Shown: piece after piece, positions 11,001-21,880 of the stretch
How positions within the stretch are numbered: the stretch's first letter is position 1
How the letters are laid out: each line of letters opens with the position of its first letter
Assembly: GCA_023362775.1 (NCBI GenBank)
Contig: JALMGJ010000002.1
Coordinates: 105,567,981 to 105,631,980 of the forward strand
Direction: 5' to 3'
Length of the DNA stretch: 64,000 nt
Source of the DNA: Charina bottae
Taxonomy: Eukaryota; Chordata; Lepidosauria; Squamata; Charinaidae
Made by a program: the position numbers and the translations under genes
The notes under the pieces: generated by a model
What the model saw: only the letters and a program-made list of their open reading frames with translations
Told to the model about the DNA's origin: nothing
Database searches by the model: none

Positions 11001-13143
11001 ATAATTTTGCAATACATAGAACAGATTTGGAGAAAATAAATGGTAAAACTGACTTCAAAAATAAGTGATTTGTTTATTTTTTCTCCTCCAGACCTGATGA
11101 TGTGAATGGAATAGAATGAATTTTCAAAGCAGTGCACAACTGATACACCCACAAATCCCATTAGTAGTAATGGGATTTCTCTATCACCCAAGCAGTGCTT
11201 TGAAAATTTACCCCCCCCATGCCCAATTTCAGTCTTTTTTGCTTGCAAAATACTTGAAAAGGTTACACACGCTTGGAATTATATAAGAGTTTTAAAAAAA
11301 ATCACACAATCTGGTTTCAAATTCCCTGAAGCACCAACAGTTAGCATGCTTAAAAAGAGATGGAACAATAGTAACAACCTGAATTATCATTACTTTTCGA
11401 TCTACTGCTTGACAGCAATGAGACCAAACTTCTGTTTTATTCTCTTCTTGTATTTCCTCCCTTCAGTCCTCCTTGCAGAAATGTTTTGATTTTATGCCAC
11501 TTCTCGAATGCAATTTTTGAGACAAGAATGATAACAGCACTGCATGCTGCATTCAGAATTTGAAACCTTATGACAAAGCTGTGCAAGAGAAGCATAATGC
11601 AGTGGCATGATTCATCCATTCTCATGACAGTCCTTAGATTGTAGAGAGAAGAAAATTGGAACAAGATTCGTCAGTTCCTGAAATCATATACAATGAGTCT
11701 GCTTTTTCAGCAACCTTAAGATTCAAGAAACAACTTTCTTTGCCAAGAGTCATCTTGGGCTACAAGACCTGAATAGAAAAGAAGAGTTTGCATTTTACAT
11801 GGATCAAGGCAAATATGTTAAAGATAGTACACAATCTATTTGCTCATTGCCAAAGTATTTTCTGTGCATAGGTTCTAGAGGTGCCATGTTCAACAGACAA
11901 CATAGTGTCAGAGAATATTTTTTAATAGCTGCAAACTTGATATTTTAACTAATATTTCATGGCATCAATAGAACTCTAAATAAGTAACAGTTTAGGGGTG
12001 GTGGGGAAGGTAAGTTGTGTAAAGCAAAAAATAAACAAACAAAAAATGGGCTGGTAACCAATCCAAAATTTCTTCAATCATTATGACACAAATCAACACA
12101 ATTTAATTCTGACTTGAAGAGTCATCCTGAAGGTAGAATTAGTCCCATAGTTACCATGTTCTCTACATAACCATAGGGCCAGCTTTCAGAGCAGCAGCAG
12201 TGGCACAGGCTAAACCCCCATCATATACATATACATGAAATCCTCTAACATTCACCCTTTCCTCCTACTTGCCATCTATTAAATAAGAGCTCCAGACTCT
12301 TGTACTCCTATTGCTAGACAAAACAGTAGCTGCAGTAAAGGTGAGATTAAAATGCACCTAAAGAGCAGAAGAAACAGCTATACTTTTACTTGACAGTTTC
12401 TCTGACTGTTCTCAGCAGGACTGAAATTGGCTAGGAAGCAGAGAAAGTGCAGAATTGTAAAAGAGATATTTTAGGAAAATATTAGAGAAATATCTAAGAT
12501 AGTAAACCTTCACTAGAAGTGCATTTGTGCCCAAGATAAATTTGGAACTATTGTAGCACGCTCAAGACAGGATTAAACATTAACCTAAGTATGTGGTAAA
12601 ACAGTGTTCCTGCTGCTGTGTAATTATCTGAGAGAACTTCTGGGTGGAGAATGGAATATCTCTGCTCGGTGCCAACTTCCTTTAAAGCTTCCATACTTTG
12701 AAATATGGTGGCTATTTTATTATTTCAAGAGAGGAGCCATAGCCAACTTTCCTTTTACAGGAAATTTAAAATATATGAGAAATAAAATAATTATATACAG
12801 TAGGTTTTATTAATTAGAAATATAAGGGTCAATAGTCTTTCTACACATTTGTTTGGTATATGCAGTACATAATGATGGTTACTTGAGTACCAGAGGGCCA
12901 GCATTTGAAATATATTATTTTTTTACCCCCGGTCTGGACCCAAACTTTCTCTTCTGTACTTTTTTTGCATTATCATGAAATTAATTATATGGATTTTAGT
13001 GATTATCATAGGTGAAATCCATTGCTATGCTAGTGGATTTTCACACAATGAAATTTTCTCTTCCCATCTTCTTCTCTTCCTTAATGCTCCACTCCAGTTA
13101 GTTATTGAGAGAGGAAGTACTGGTTTATCAGCAGTTGACATTC
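8085..13143. other. Long intronic stretch, no gene or clear repeat
   Basis: AT-rich unique sequence over 5 kb. The only low-complexity marks are a G run near 9509-9520 and small A- or T-runs. Open frames at 8242-8636, 9965-10259, 10829-11248 and 12604-12813 show no domains and no splice context that I would trust. Confidence 0.5.
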
Positions 13144-13620
13144 TCATTCATTGGCGATCACTTGTAGCCGAGTAAGATTGTCTTCCAAAGGTAAAATTTT
13201 AACGGTGGATCCGTAAGTGGCTATAAAGGCCAATTCTGGATCCGCACAACCTCCCACAATGAGGGCATAGGTTTCCGGGTGGGAGACGGTCATGATGAGG
13301 GTTTGCCTGACATGCCTTCCTTTTAGCTCTTTTCTCCTTTTCGCCCTGTACTCGTGCTTCTTCAAAGTCCATAGCACCATTAATAAAGGAAGACCTCCAA
13401 TTGAAACGCTCATGAGTTAGGGCTTCCCAGTTCTCAATGCTGATATTACATTTTTTTAAATTAGCTTTGAGAGTATCTTTGAATCTCTTTTGCTGTCCAC
13501 CAATATTCCGTTTTCCATTCTTAAGTTGGGAGTAAAGTAGCTGCTTTGGAAGACGATGGTCAGGCATTCGAACAACATGACCGGTCCAGTGAATTTGGAT
13601 TCGAGTTGCCATTCTACTAC
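13144..13620 (-). mobile_element. LINE 3' end encoding a C-terminal zinc-finger-like tail (RTE-like?)
   Basis: The minus-strand frame ending at 13199 reads RIQIHWTGHVVRMPDH, then LPKQLLYSQLKNGKR and FKDTLKANLKKC. It ends in a C2H2-like motif CPHCGRLCGSRIGLYSHLRIH. This is the C-terminal tail downstream of the reverse transcriptase in a widespread LINE family with an Arg-Trp-Thr-Gly-His motif. The element ends near 13150 in GGCTACAAGTGATCGCCAA. It is 5' truncated at about 13620. An internal piece of the same family sits inside the BovB at 24127-24307. Clade assignment is uncertain. Confidence 0.75.
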
Positions 13621-13624
13621 AGTT

Positions 13625-14423
13625 TTCAAATTAAATTCCAACCCTTGTTTCAAATACTGTTGTATAAAGAAACCATGGAGCTGTATCCAAGGCTGCCTTT
13701 CTACCAGTAGAATAGTCACTGCTTGTTGACTATACTTTTGTATTGTACACTTTAAAAATTCATCAATCTACACACTCACAAATAACAAACCTATTGGGGG
13801 TATGGAACATGAAAGCCACAGTAACAATTAAGGCAAGAGGAGTATCATACGAGTGAAGTTTCATCTGTGTATATTGAGAAATATTTTTAGTTCTGGAGCT
13901 TTATTTCAGTTTTCCAAAGCTTTGCTAAATATTCAAGGTGCAAACCTGGAGAAGAGATTATGTACAATAATATTCTTCTGCTGGTAGAATAGCATCTGCC
14001 AGTCATAGGGGAGATTAAGGACAGGGGGCTGTCTGGAGCAGATTTGACATATATAGACGAGAAGGAAGAGGAAGGAGAGTAAGGGAAAGATGCAGAAGGT
14101 TAAGTGTGGGCCCAAGTTTTATCGCACTAAAATGGGAGAGAACTAAGCACAAGCTTAGTCATAAGCAATATTGAGCGGTGAATTTTCATTTGAGTAGGAC
14201 ACTAGAATTTCAAAGAATTTTAAGATTTCCCAGGAACATGGGAGAAAGAAGAGAAGGGCTTGATGTTATTCTGGGTATAAAATATTCATTACAGTATAGG
14301 GGAGAACTGCGGCATGCAAATTCAGAATGGGCAGAGCGGGAGAGCTGCATCCAATCATCCTAGAAAAGGAAAGGAAAAGGAAAGTTGAAACCCAGTATTA
14401 CTGAGATGTGAGGTATATTATAG
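13625..14423. other. Intronic sequence, no gene seen
   Basis: No recognisable repeat or coding motif. The short frames here are unsupported. Confidence 0.45.
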
Positions 14424-14492
14424 AGTCCTCCTTTTGGGGGGAGATGGGCGGTGACAGAAGTTGGATAAACAAACAAACAAATAAATAAATAT
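14424..14492 (+). mobile_element. L2 3' UTR tail
   Basis: Contains GGGGAGATGGGCGGTGACA followed by an AAAC/AAAT-rich tail, matching the 3' ends of the L2 copies at 38370-38430 and 55470-55545. Only the last 70 bases of the element are present. Confidence 0.75.
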
Positions 14493-15794
14493 TGGCAAAA
14501 TATTTTGCTTATTCTGGCATTCAAGAAACTAGGAAGCCTTCAGGATCACTTGACTAGATTATAAATGATAACAACCAACTAAACCAGAGTTATATTTTTA
14601 TATTTTAAAACTCCACTCCTTTCTAGGATCCTGCAACTTGTCATTCTTATAGAAAAGACTGGGATACTTAGAATAATTCGTATTCAATATTCCGCTCCCT
14701 AGCATTTAGTCCCCACATTATGAATATGCAAATCTATGTGAGGACTCTCTGAAAACTTTATACAAATGTGGTTAACTTTTTATAGGTTACTTTATTAGCT
14801 TCTCAAATACAGCAACAAAGATTTAACGATACAAACACACACACAAGCTTATTACTATAAAGGAAACCTAAGTAAACAGATGTCCATGGCTGGAGAACTA
14901 AATATAAAACTAGATTCAGTACTCATTTCCTATAACTGTTGTTTAATAATAAACAAAGCTGCCCACCCATAAATACTAAATTTTTAAAAAACTATTTTAA
15001 AGTACATCTCCAGAACATTCAGTTACTCTCTGAAGTTTAATAATACCTCTTAAATTCCTAGGTACATTTATTAGAGCTGAAGGTTTCTTCTATCTGCTTT
15101 AATTTGTGGGAAAATGTATTTGATTTTATAATCATAACAGAGGCAATTGGTTACTAACTACTGAAAGTGATTGTCCATACTAATCTTGTCACTTACAAGT
15201 GAAATTTACCGCATTGGAACTTTCTCAGTACAAATGAAGTTACAGTATCAAAACTTACTCATTTCTGAATATCATATACACCTCTCTTTTATTCCCAATT
15301 TTCTACTGATTTTTTTAAAGAGGAAATAATTTTATGTAATTAATTTTATATTAATAACTAATTTTCCATTTAAGTAATAATTAATGGCCTCTTTTTAAAA
15401 AGAGAAAATATTGTCAAAGTGGTGGGTATCTAAGAAATATGGAAGTTTTCATGGTTTTCAAAGCACAGTTTATCAATTTGCTCAAATCAAACAAGAACAT
15501 TTTTAATTGGGAAGTAGCTGGAATGTTATTTGTGATAAGTACCTGCAGTTTCAAATAAAGAATTTAGACAGTACAGTTTGGAACAGAATAGAAAATCACT
15601 TGGGGCTATATACTGTATAACATTACACAATTACTTCTCTACTTGCACATTAAGACTTTTGTTTCTTCCATGCTTCCAAAGACCAGAGTATATTTTGAGA
15701 AACATGGAGCAGATTTTGGGAAAACCTGCATGAAGAGGCTGAATCAGTTCCATGGGTAGGCACTAATGTATGGAACCCTTAACTTTGGCAGTGA
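14493..15794. other. Intronic sequence, no gene seen
   Basis: AT-rich unique sequence without coding motifs. Confidence 0.5.
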
Positions 15795-15870
15795 GATTGA
15801 GGAATCATAGGGCTGGAAGGCATCATCCAGTCTAACAGCTGCTCAGTGTGGGATCCATTATGTCCAGTTG
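15795..15870 (+). mobile_element. CR1-like fragment
   Basis: The phrase AATCATAGGGCTGGAAGGCA, followed by TCATCCAGTCTAACAGCTGCTCA, resembles the conserved segment near the 3' end of amniote CR1 elements. It is short and old; assigned by recall only. Strand is by analogy. Confidence 0.45.
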
Positions 15871-15899
15871 TGAGAGAATTCACATAATACAGATGCTTA

Positions 15900-16490
15900 A
15901 GTAACATATTTATTTTAAAGATGTGTATGGCTGCCCATCTTAAAACCCAATTCTGGGTGGCTCACAACAATAAAAATCCCAAACTATAAAAACCATAATC
16001 CATAAAACCCAACCAGAACCAGGTGTCTCAGTCATCCCATTGGGATGCTCCAACATCCAACCTAAAATGTCCTTCCTCTACTCTAGCACCTGGGTAAAAA
16101 TCAGGTCTTGATGGCCTTCTGGAAGGCTAAAGGGTGGGGGCCTGCTGGATCACTGGGAGGAGGGTGTTCCATAAGGTAGGGGCAGCCACAGAAAAGGCAT
16201 GCTTCCAAGGTCCCACTAAATGGCAATATTTCAGGGAAGGGACCTGGAGCATGCCTACCGTATTTGATTTAGTAGGATGGGCTGATATCCTCAGGGAGAC
16301 GTGGTCCCACAGATAACCTGGTCCTATGCCATATAGGGCTTTAAAGGTAATAACCAGCACCTTGAATTGCATCTGGAAGGAATCTGGAGGCCAGTACAGC
16401 TTACGCAACAGAGATGTACTGTAACATGGGTGAACCTAGGAGCACCCAACACTGTGTGCATTGCTGTATTTTGGACTAGGTTTAAGTATT
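15900..16490 (-). mobile_element. L2-type LINE 3' part
   Basis: The minus-strand frame at 16127-16408 contains QFKVLVITFKALYGIGPGYL and HAFSVAAPTLWNTLLP, the C-terminal L2 signature. The L2 3' UTR lies toward 15900. It is truncated at its 5' end near 16490. Confidence 0.85.
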
Positions 16491-16566
16491 AAAGAACCAG
16501 TGTGGTCTCTTCTGATTCCATGCTATACAGTATTTACTCATTTATCTCCCCCCCCCCCTTAAATGA

Positions 16567-16720
16567 AAGCCAGCTGGGTGACTATGGGCCAGTCACTCTC
16601 TCAGCCCAATCCACCTCACAGGGTTGTTGTCATGGAGAAAATAGGAGGCAGGAGTATTAGGTGTTCACCGCTTTGAGTTGACCGAATAAAATAACAACAA
16701 CAACAACAACAACAATCATA
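16567..16720 (+). mobile_element. Old tRNA-derived SINE (family B) with (AAC)n tail
   Basis: Contains GCCAGCTGGGTGACTATGGG, CCAGTCACTCTCTCAGCCC and CACAGGGTTGTTGT, the body of a widespread squamate SINE. The tail is (AAC)n at about 16691-16715. The box A/B head is missing. Confidence 0.7.
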
Positions 16721-16969
16721 ATTTGAATATAGTGAAATAGTAAATGAAATTGTAGACACACACACACATTAATGTCCCATCTTTCCTCTGGGAGCAGAAG
16801 GTAATGCACATGATATAAGATCACCCTGTTTTATCTTTATTGTAACAATCAAACAAGAAATGTAGTTAAGTATCTGTCTCAATGCTTAGAGGTTATAAGG
16901 GTCTGGATGGGAAGCAAAACATTAGACTCAGCAAGACAGAGTGACTGTTGCTGCACAAACCATCAGATA

Positions 16970-17166
16970 CCAGTTTAATTCCATCTTTAGTCCTGGACAG
17001 AGTTATTCCCTCATGCAGAGTAGGTCTGCAATCTGAGGATCGTTCCGGACTCACAGTTCCTGCTGGAAGGGCCGGTAGAGGCTGTGTCCCATTTGCGGTT
17101 GTTTCTGGATCAAGAGGCTCTGTAGACAGTCATTCATGCTTTGGTCACCTTGTATTTGGACTACTG
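16970..17166 (+). mobile_element. L2-type LINE, part 1 (interrupted by a SINE)
   Basis: Plus-strand translation gives HALVTLYLDYCNS, matching the L2 block seen as HALVISRIDYCNVLY in the better copies. A SINE interrupts it at 17175, with the 8-bp duplication TAACTCAG on both sides. Confidence 0.7.
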
Positions 17167-17174
17167 TAACTCAG

Positions 17175-17499
17175 GGTTGGTGCGTGGTGGCTCAGTGGGT
17201 AAGACGACAGGCTTGTCGATCGGAAGATCACAAGTTCGGAGGTTCGAATCCCTAGCCCTGCGTGCGGAGTGAGCTCCCGCACTAGCTCCAGCTCTTGCCA
17301 ACCTAGCAATTCGAAAGCATGCAAATGCAAGTAGATGAATAGGTACCACTTCGGTGGGTAGGTAACAGCGTTCCACATGACCGTGGAAGCATCTTCGGAC
17401 AATGCTGGCTCTTCGGCTAATAAACGGAGATGTGCACCGGCCCCTAGAGTCGGACACGACTGCACAAATGTGCGGGGGGAACCTTTACCTTTACCTTTT
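17175..17499 (+). mobile_element. tRNA-derived SINE (family A), full length
   Basis: The tRNA-like head carries box A (TGGCTCAGTGG, 17188-17198) and box B (GGTTCGAATCC, 17241-17251), spaced as in a Pol III promoter. The body follows (GGTTGGCAAGAGCTGGAGCT in inverse) with a tail of (CCTTTA)n. The 8-bp target duplication TAACTCAG occurs at 17167-17174 and 17500-17507. This is the most complete of five family A copies in the window (others near 4075, 21096, 38560 and 47266). Confidence 0.92.
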
Positions 17500-17870
17500 T
17501 AACTCAGAGGGGGCTGCTTTTGAAGATCATTTGGAAGCTATAGCTGGTCCAGAACACAGTGGCTCGAATAGTGATGGGCCTGTTGCAATTCACCCATGTT
17601 ACACAACTACTTTGGGAGTGACACTGGTTCCCAGTTGGTTTCTGAATGTAATTCAAGGTGCTGATCATCTTTAAATATCCCCTTTTGGCTTAGGACCTGG
17701 ATTGCCTTCTTGTGGGGGGGGGGGAGTGCTGTGGCTCCCAACACCTAGGAAATGTTGTCATCAGGGATCCTAAGTGACAGCCTTATCTGTGGTGAGTTTC
17801 ATTCTTGCCACTGCTCCAAAAAGTGAACAAGTCCTGGCTGTTCAGGAAGGCTTTTCAGGATGAGTGATAA
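17500..17870 (+). mobile_element. L2-type LINE, part 2
   Basis: Continuation of the L2 copy after the SINE: EDHLEAIAGPEHSGSN in one frame and segments corresponding to the tail domain in others, then a degraded 3' part. It contains a G run near 17714. Confidence 0.65.
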
Positions 17871-18229
17871 CTGAGTTGTTTTGAAAAAATAGTGCCAGGC
17901 AATTATTGAATATTATGACAAGTATGACTATATGGTGGATTGTGATTTTATTGCTGTGATATTGGTAAACATTTGATTTTTTATTTCACTGTATTTAATT
18001 TTATTACTGTAATGAGGAGTTAAAGCAGCTCAGACTCATTTTTTATTGGAGCAGCATTTAAGCTTTAGCAAATTAAATCAATCAGTAAATCCATAAACAG
18101 TTGTGTGAAGTTCCAGTCAGCTCTGGAATAGGTCATCGGGTAAGATCCAGGATTAGACAAAGACTTGAACTTTTGGCTCTCTAGCCCTCCTAATATATCC
18201 AGTGTGTTCAATTACATTATCTGAAATGT
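17871..18229. other. Intronic sequence, no gene seen
   Basis: No coding motif; possibly decayed repeat material. Confidence 0.4.
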
Positions 18230-18370
18230 GTGAGAATTGCCAGGCAGTAAAAGAAGTCAAACCAGACACTCTGCATCTGATGAAGTGAGCTGCAGCTCAC
18301 AAAAATGCATGCCTTTTAATAAAATTTGTTAGTCAGAAAAGGTGCTACCAGATGCCTCCTGATTTTCTAC
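18230..18370 (+). mobile_element. Penelope-like element 3' end (family 2)
   Basis: Contains the segment CTGATGAAGTGAGCTGCAGC and, downstream, AATAAAATTTGTTAGTCAG and GGTGCTACCAGATGCCTCCT. This is the widespread amniote repeat that in this window is joined to a Penelope GIY-YIG coding end (28195-31960). No coding part remains in this copy. Confidence 0.65.
18273..18312 (+). ncRNA. Hammerhead-like motif, decayed copy (Penelope family 2)
   Basis: CTGATGA (18277-18283), one extra A, then a perfect 6-bp stem GTGAGC/GCTCAC with loop TGCA. Flanking GCAT (18273-18276) and ATGC (18309-18312) pair as stem I. The catalytic GAAA reads AAAA (18301-18304) and the AGCT palindrome is lost, so this copy should be inactive. 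Confidence 0.5.
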
Positions 18371-20589
18371 ACCATAGAGCAGCACAATGCTCCTCCTACT
18401 ATGATATCCTCAGGCGTTCCTTATTTCAGACATATTTCTGTGTAAAAGGACCGATATCCTCCTTGTTCCCAGTCCAACTCTTTTTACAGCTGCACCCACT
18501 TGGCATTCTCGACCCCTTCCTATCTTTAGGATGCCCCTGAAAGATTGCTTTGATAAACCAAAATTGCCTTTTTGAAATGCATTCACAATCCCCCTTTGCC
18601 TTGCTCAGGCCTAAATAGGCTGAATGCTGTTGCCCAGGGCCAGGGTTCATGAAAGATGTAGTTTGTTGCAGCTTCCCTCCCCACCCAGCAATGGATCATC
18701 CTGTGAGGCTAGAAAGGAAACAGGAGTGTCTGCTGACAGCTTAGCTCAGCTTGAACTCTCATTTTTCACACAGAGCTAATTAAAAACTGAAATTAGTTAA
18801 ATATGGAAATGACACTTGCGAGCACTTTAGCGCAGTACTGGTAAAATCCCTCCAGAGTGCTGCAGAATTACCTGCTGCTTCGAAACTCCCCAACTGAATT
18901 TCACAGTTAAAAGGCTGAGCAAAAGGGAAAGTTATTACTGAGATTTCCAATTCAAAATGTGACTGTAAAATTCCAAATTAAATTTCATGGTTGCCTTTGG
19001 AGTAAGCCGGGATGTTCTGTGCAGTCCAAAGATATGGTGTGCAAATAATGTCCCTCTATGCATGCTCTGATTATTTCACCTTTAGGCACAGTGCTGGTTT
19101 TCCAAGGTTCTAAAACTCAGAATGCATATGTTACTTTAGGCATTAAGAAAACATATTCTCCGTTGGTGGAAAATTAGACTATAGAAAGGATATAGTTTTT
19201 TGCAATGTAATAGCAAATACATCCACATCTTAGATTCCAACAGTTGAAATATATTGTCTTCTGTAATTTTAATATAAATCTGTAATAATCCATCAACTTC
19301 ATTACAGATAGATCTGTAGGCACATACAGCAATTTAGCTGTAAGGGTACATGACATATCCAAATGTAGATAGAAATTTGCATACTACCATGCATTCAAAA
19401 AAGTAATAAAGGACTTTATATGTGGATGCACATTCAAGAGATGCTTGTGGTCCTTGCTATGGAAACAGAAACCTGTTTCTGCACATGGATCACTTTCAAT
19501 TGATTGGAGGAATTGTATTTATATTAAACATCTATTTTACACAAAGGACAGTGATGAATCTCAAGTAGATGAACAAATTAGATTCATAATATTCACTTGA
19601 GATTATGGGATTGCCTATACTTTACAAAAGCAAGGATGTTTGCTTAAGGACAAATTATGGTTTTGGCATGCAATTTCAATAAATTTGCCTGTAAGAGAGA
19701 TGATTTGGATATGACTCAAGATTTTCAGGATGCCCAGTATTTTTCCGACAATAAAATTTTTGTGATGTTAATGTTTCTTTCTATTTTTTCTTAAGACAAG
19801 CTACTCCTGCTAGTCCCTATTCTCTTCAAGCCAAAAAAGAAATCCCTGTATAGAAGGACTGGCAAAGGAAGCCACTTTCAACAAGAGCCATTTATATGCC
19901 ACAAATCAATTGGGAAAGAATGCCGAGCACTAGTAAATGTGCCAGAATCATTTCTTTGGCATTGATCTGTGTATCTCTGCAACACCAGGCTTTGCTAGTT
20001 TACAGCCTCAGTTGACTCAGCTGGAGACACAGGAGTACTGCAGCTGAGGCATCAGACTCCTTATGATGTTTAATTTTGAATGTGAAATGAATTTGCCCAA
20101 TTTTTTCACTTAATAAATACTGCATACACTGTAGATTGCAAAGTTCCAGCCACTAGAATAAAGTAGCCTGCTGCACACAACTGACTTTAGAAACTGCAAG
20201 AATAAACTAAATGCGGTAGTTCATTATCTTTTCTGAATCTTGATGAGACAAGAACAGTGTTCCTTAGCAAAACTGCTGGTATTTAGATGATATGATTTAC
20301 TAGGAAGATTTTTTAAAAAGTGAGGTTGGAGAAAATAAGTTTAAAGAGAATATCACATTTGGCAAGAAAAATATTTAAAATAGTATAATGTTCATACTTA
20401 CTTAACCCTTTGTGTAATTATTTTCAATCTCACAGAAATAACAAATACTTATTTACAGCCTACGTGGAAACAGAACTGAAATAATGGCCACTTTTCTTTC
20501 TTAGAATCAATGGACTAACTCTTTAATGTATGTATATACATTTATTTGCAACCATAGGTTTTAGCAAAATTCATATAAAATTATAACAA
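18371..20589. other. Long unique intronic stretch
   Basis: No repeat family or exon recognised. The part at about 18765-19010 has even composition and several TAATTA/AATTAG homeodomain-like words, which would fit a conserved non-coding element but cannot be judged from one sequence. Confidence 0.45.
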
Positions 20590-21868
20590 TCCACCTCAGT
20601 TCAATACATCCCTCTAATATTAACAGCACTATTTATCAACATCTGCTTTTGTATCTTCATTGCGGCCACTACGAACAATGCAACTTGTTTAGTTACATGT
20701 TCATCAACATCAGACAACAGAAAATAGATTTTTTCTTCTAAACTAGAATGTTTCATTTGGATTAACAAAGGCACAATGAATCTAGCTCTAGGTTCTTGAT
20801 ATAATTTGTAAAATAGTAAGTAATGGCTCAAATCTTCCACCGGTGAGTTATTACAAATGCATAATTGGTTTGTAGTTGGTAATCCTTTACACCTTCCATT
20901 CAAATAGGCTGCTGGCATTGTTTGAAAATGAAGCTATGTAAAAGCTAGTCTCAGGGAATAGGATGTAAGAGACTGTAAATAATATGACATTCCTTGTCCA
21001 TCTTTAAAAGATCAATACCACTTGGCCAACTTAAGCTTAGAAATCTGCTCTCTATCTTGTCTAAAATCTTTGAAAAATAAATATTCCCTCAATAGGTAAA
21101 GGTAAAGGTTCCCCCCGCACATTTGTGCAGTCATGTCCGACTCTAGGGGCCGGTGCTCATCTCCGTTTGTTAGCCGAAGAGCCAGCGCTGTCCGAAGACG
21201 CTTCCACGGTCATGTGGCCACCATGATGTACGCGGAACGCTGTTACTATTCCCTCAATAGTATATGATAATTTATGTCATTGAACAGTTCCTGATATAGC
21301 AATAATTGTGAAAATAGTTTTAGTCACAAATTCATCCATCTATTACTGTTAAATTGTTCGTGGAGGCATTGTTTTGCCAAACAAGTATTGGGCATGAGGA
21401 CTAGTCTCCTATAATATAAGATTATAGCTTTCTTTACCCTTATATTGATTGATGGAAGGCCCACTTCTAATCTCAACATTGCTGATAGTATACATGGGGG
21501 TAAGGCTAAGACTGATCTTACAAATTTATTCTGGACCACTTCTAATTATTCTAGTTTACTGAAACTCCAAATTGGGGCCCCATATATCAACTGTGAGACT
21601 GTTTTTCCCTGGAAGATCTTAAGTGCAGGCTGTACTAACTGTCCTCCTTTTGAATAGAAGAAGGAGCAAATGACTCTTATTGATCTCATGGCTGTTGTCC
21701 TTGTTGAGGCTATATGTGTTTTCCATGATAGTGTTTCAGTGAACTGGATACCCAAATACTTAAATGTCCTCACTTGTTCTATCTCCTTACCATCTAGTGT
21801 CCATCTATGTCTCTTTGGTCTTTTAGTAAATACTACTACCTTGGTTTTGGAATAATTTATCTGTAAGC
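20590..21868 (-). mobile_element. Older LINE, C-terminal part (interrupted by a SINE)
   Basis: Minus-strand frames, read from right to left, give CLQINYSKTKVVVFTKRP and FKYLGIQFTETLSWKTHI (post-RT region), then VQNKFVRSVLALPPCILSAM and MLRLEVGLPSINIRVKKA. They end in LCICNNSPVEDLSHYLLFYK (zinc-like motif) and KQVALFVVAAMKIQK. The 5' portion of the same element resumes at 26015-26345 beyond two insertions. The frame is broken by a stop near 21546 and by a SINE at 21096. Clade is uncertain (I/Vingi/R4-like); it is not BovB, L1, L2 or CR1. Confidence 0.8.
21096..21246 (-). mobile_element. tRNA-derived SINE (family A), truncated
   Basis: Tail half only (CCGACTCTAGGGGCCGGTGC, AGCCGAAGAGCCAGCGCTG). 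It is flanked by an exact 14-bp target duplication, TATTCCCTCAATAG, at 21082-21095 and 21247-21260. It lies inside the older LINE. Confidence 0.93.
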
Positions 21869-21880
21869 ATTCTTTCCTAG
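21869..21880. repeat. Target duplication, left of BovB
   Basis: ATTCTTTCCTAG, repeated at 25175-25186 on the right of BovB, again at 25198-25209, and in near form at 26015-26027 right of the Penelope element. Confidence 0.9.

Noticed and set aside
10829..11248. 139-codon minus-strand frame
   Set aside because: Low-complexity hydrophobic translation of AT-rich intron; no motif or splice evidence.
13199..13612. C2H2 zinc-finger gene fragment
   Set aside because: The finger-like motif is the C-terminal tail of a LINE protein, shown by the RWTGHVVRMP-type block before it and the LINE 3' end after it.
17180..17260. tRNA gene candidate (boxes A and B present)
   Set aside because: The head is followed by a SINE body and tail with a target duplication, and does not close a proper cloverleaf.
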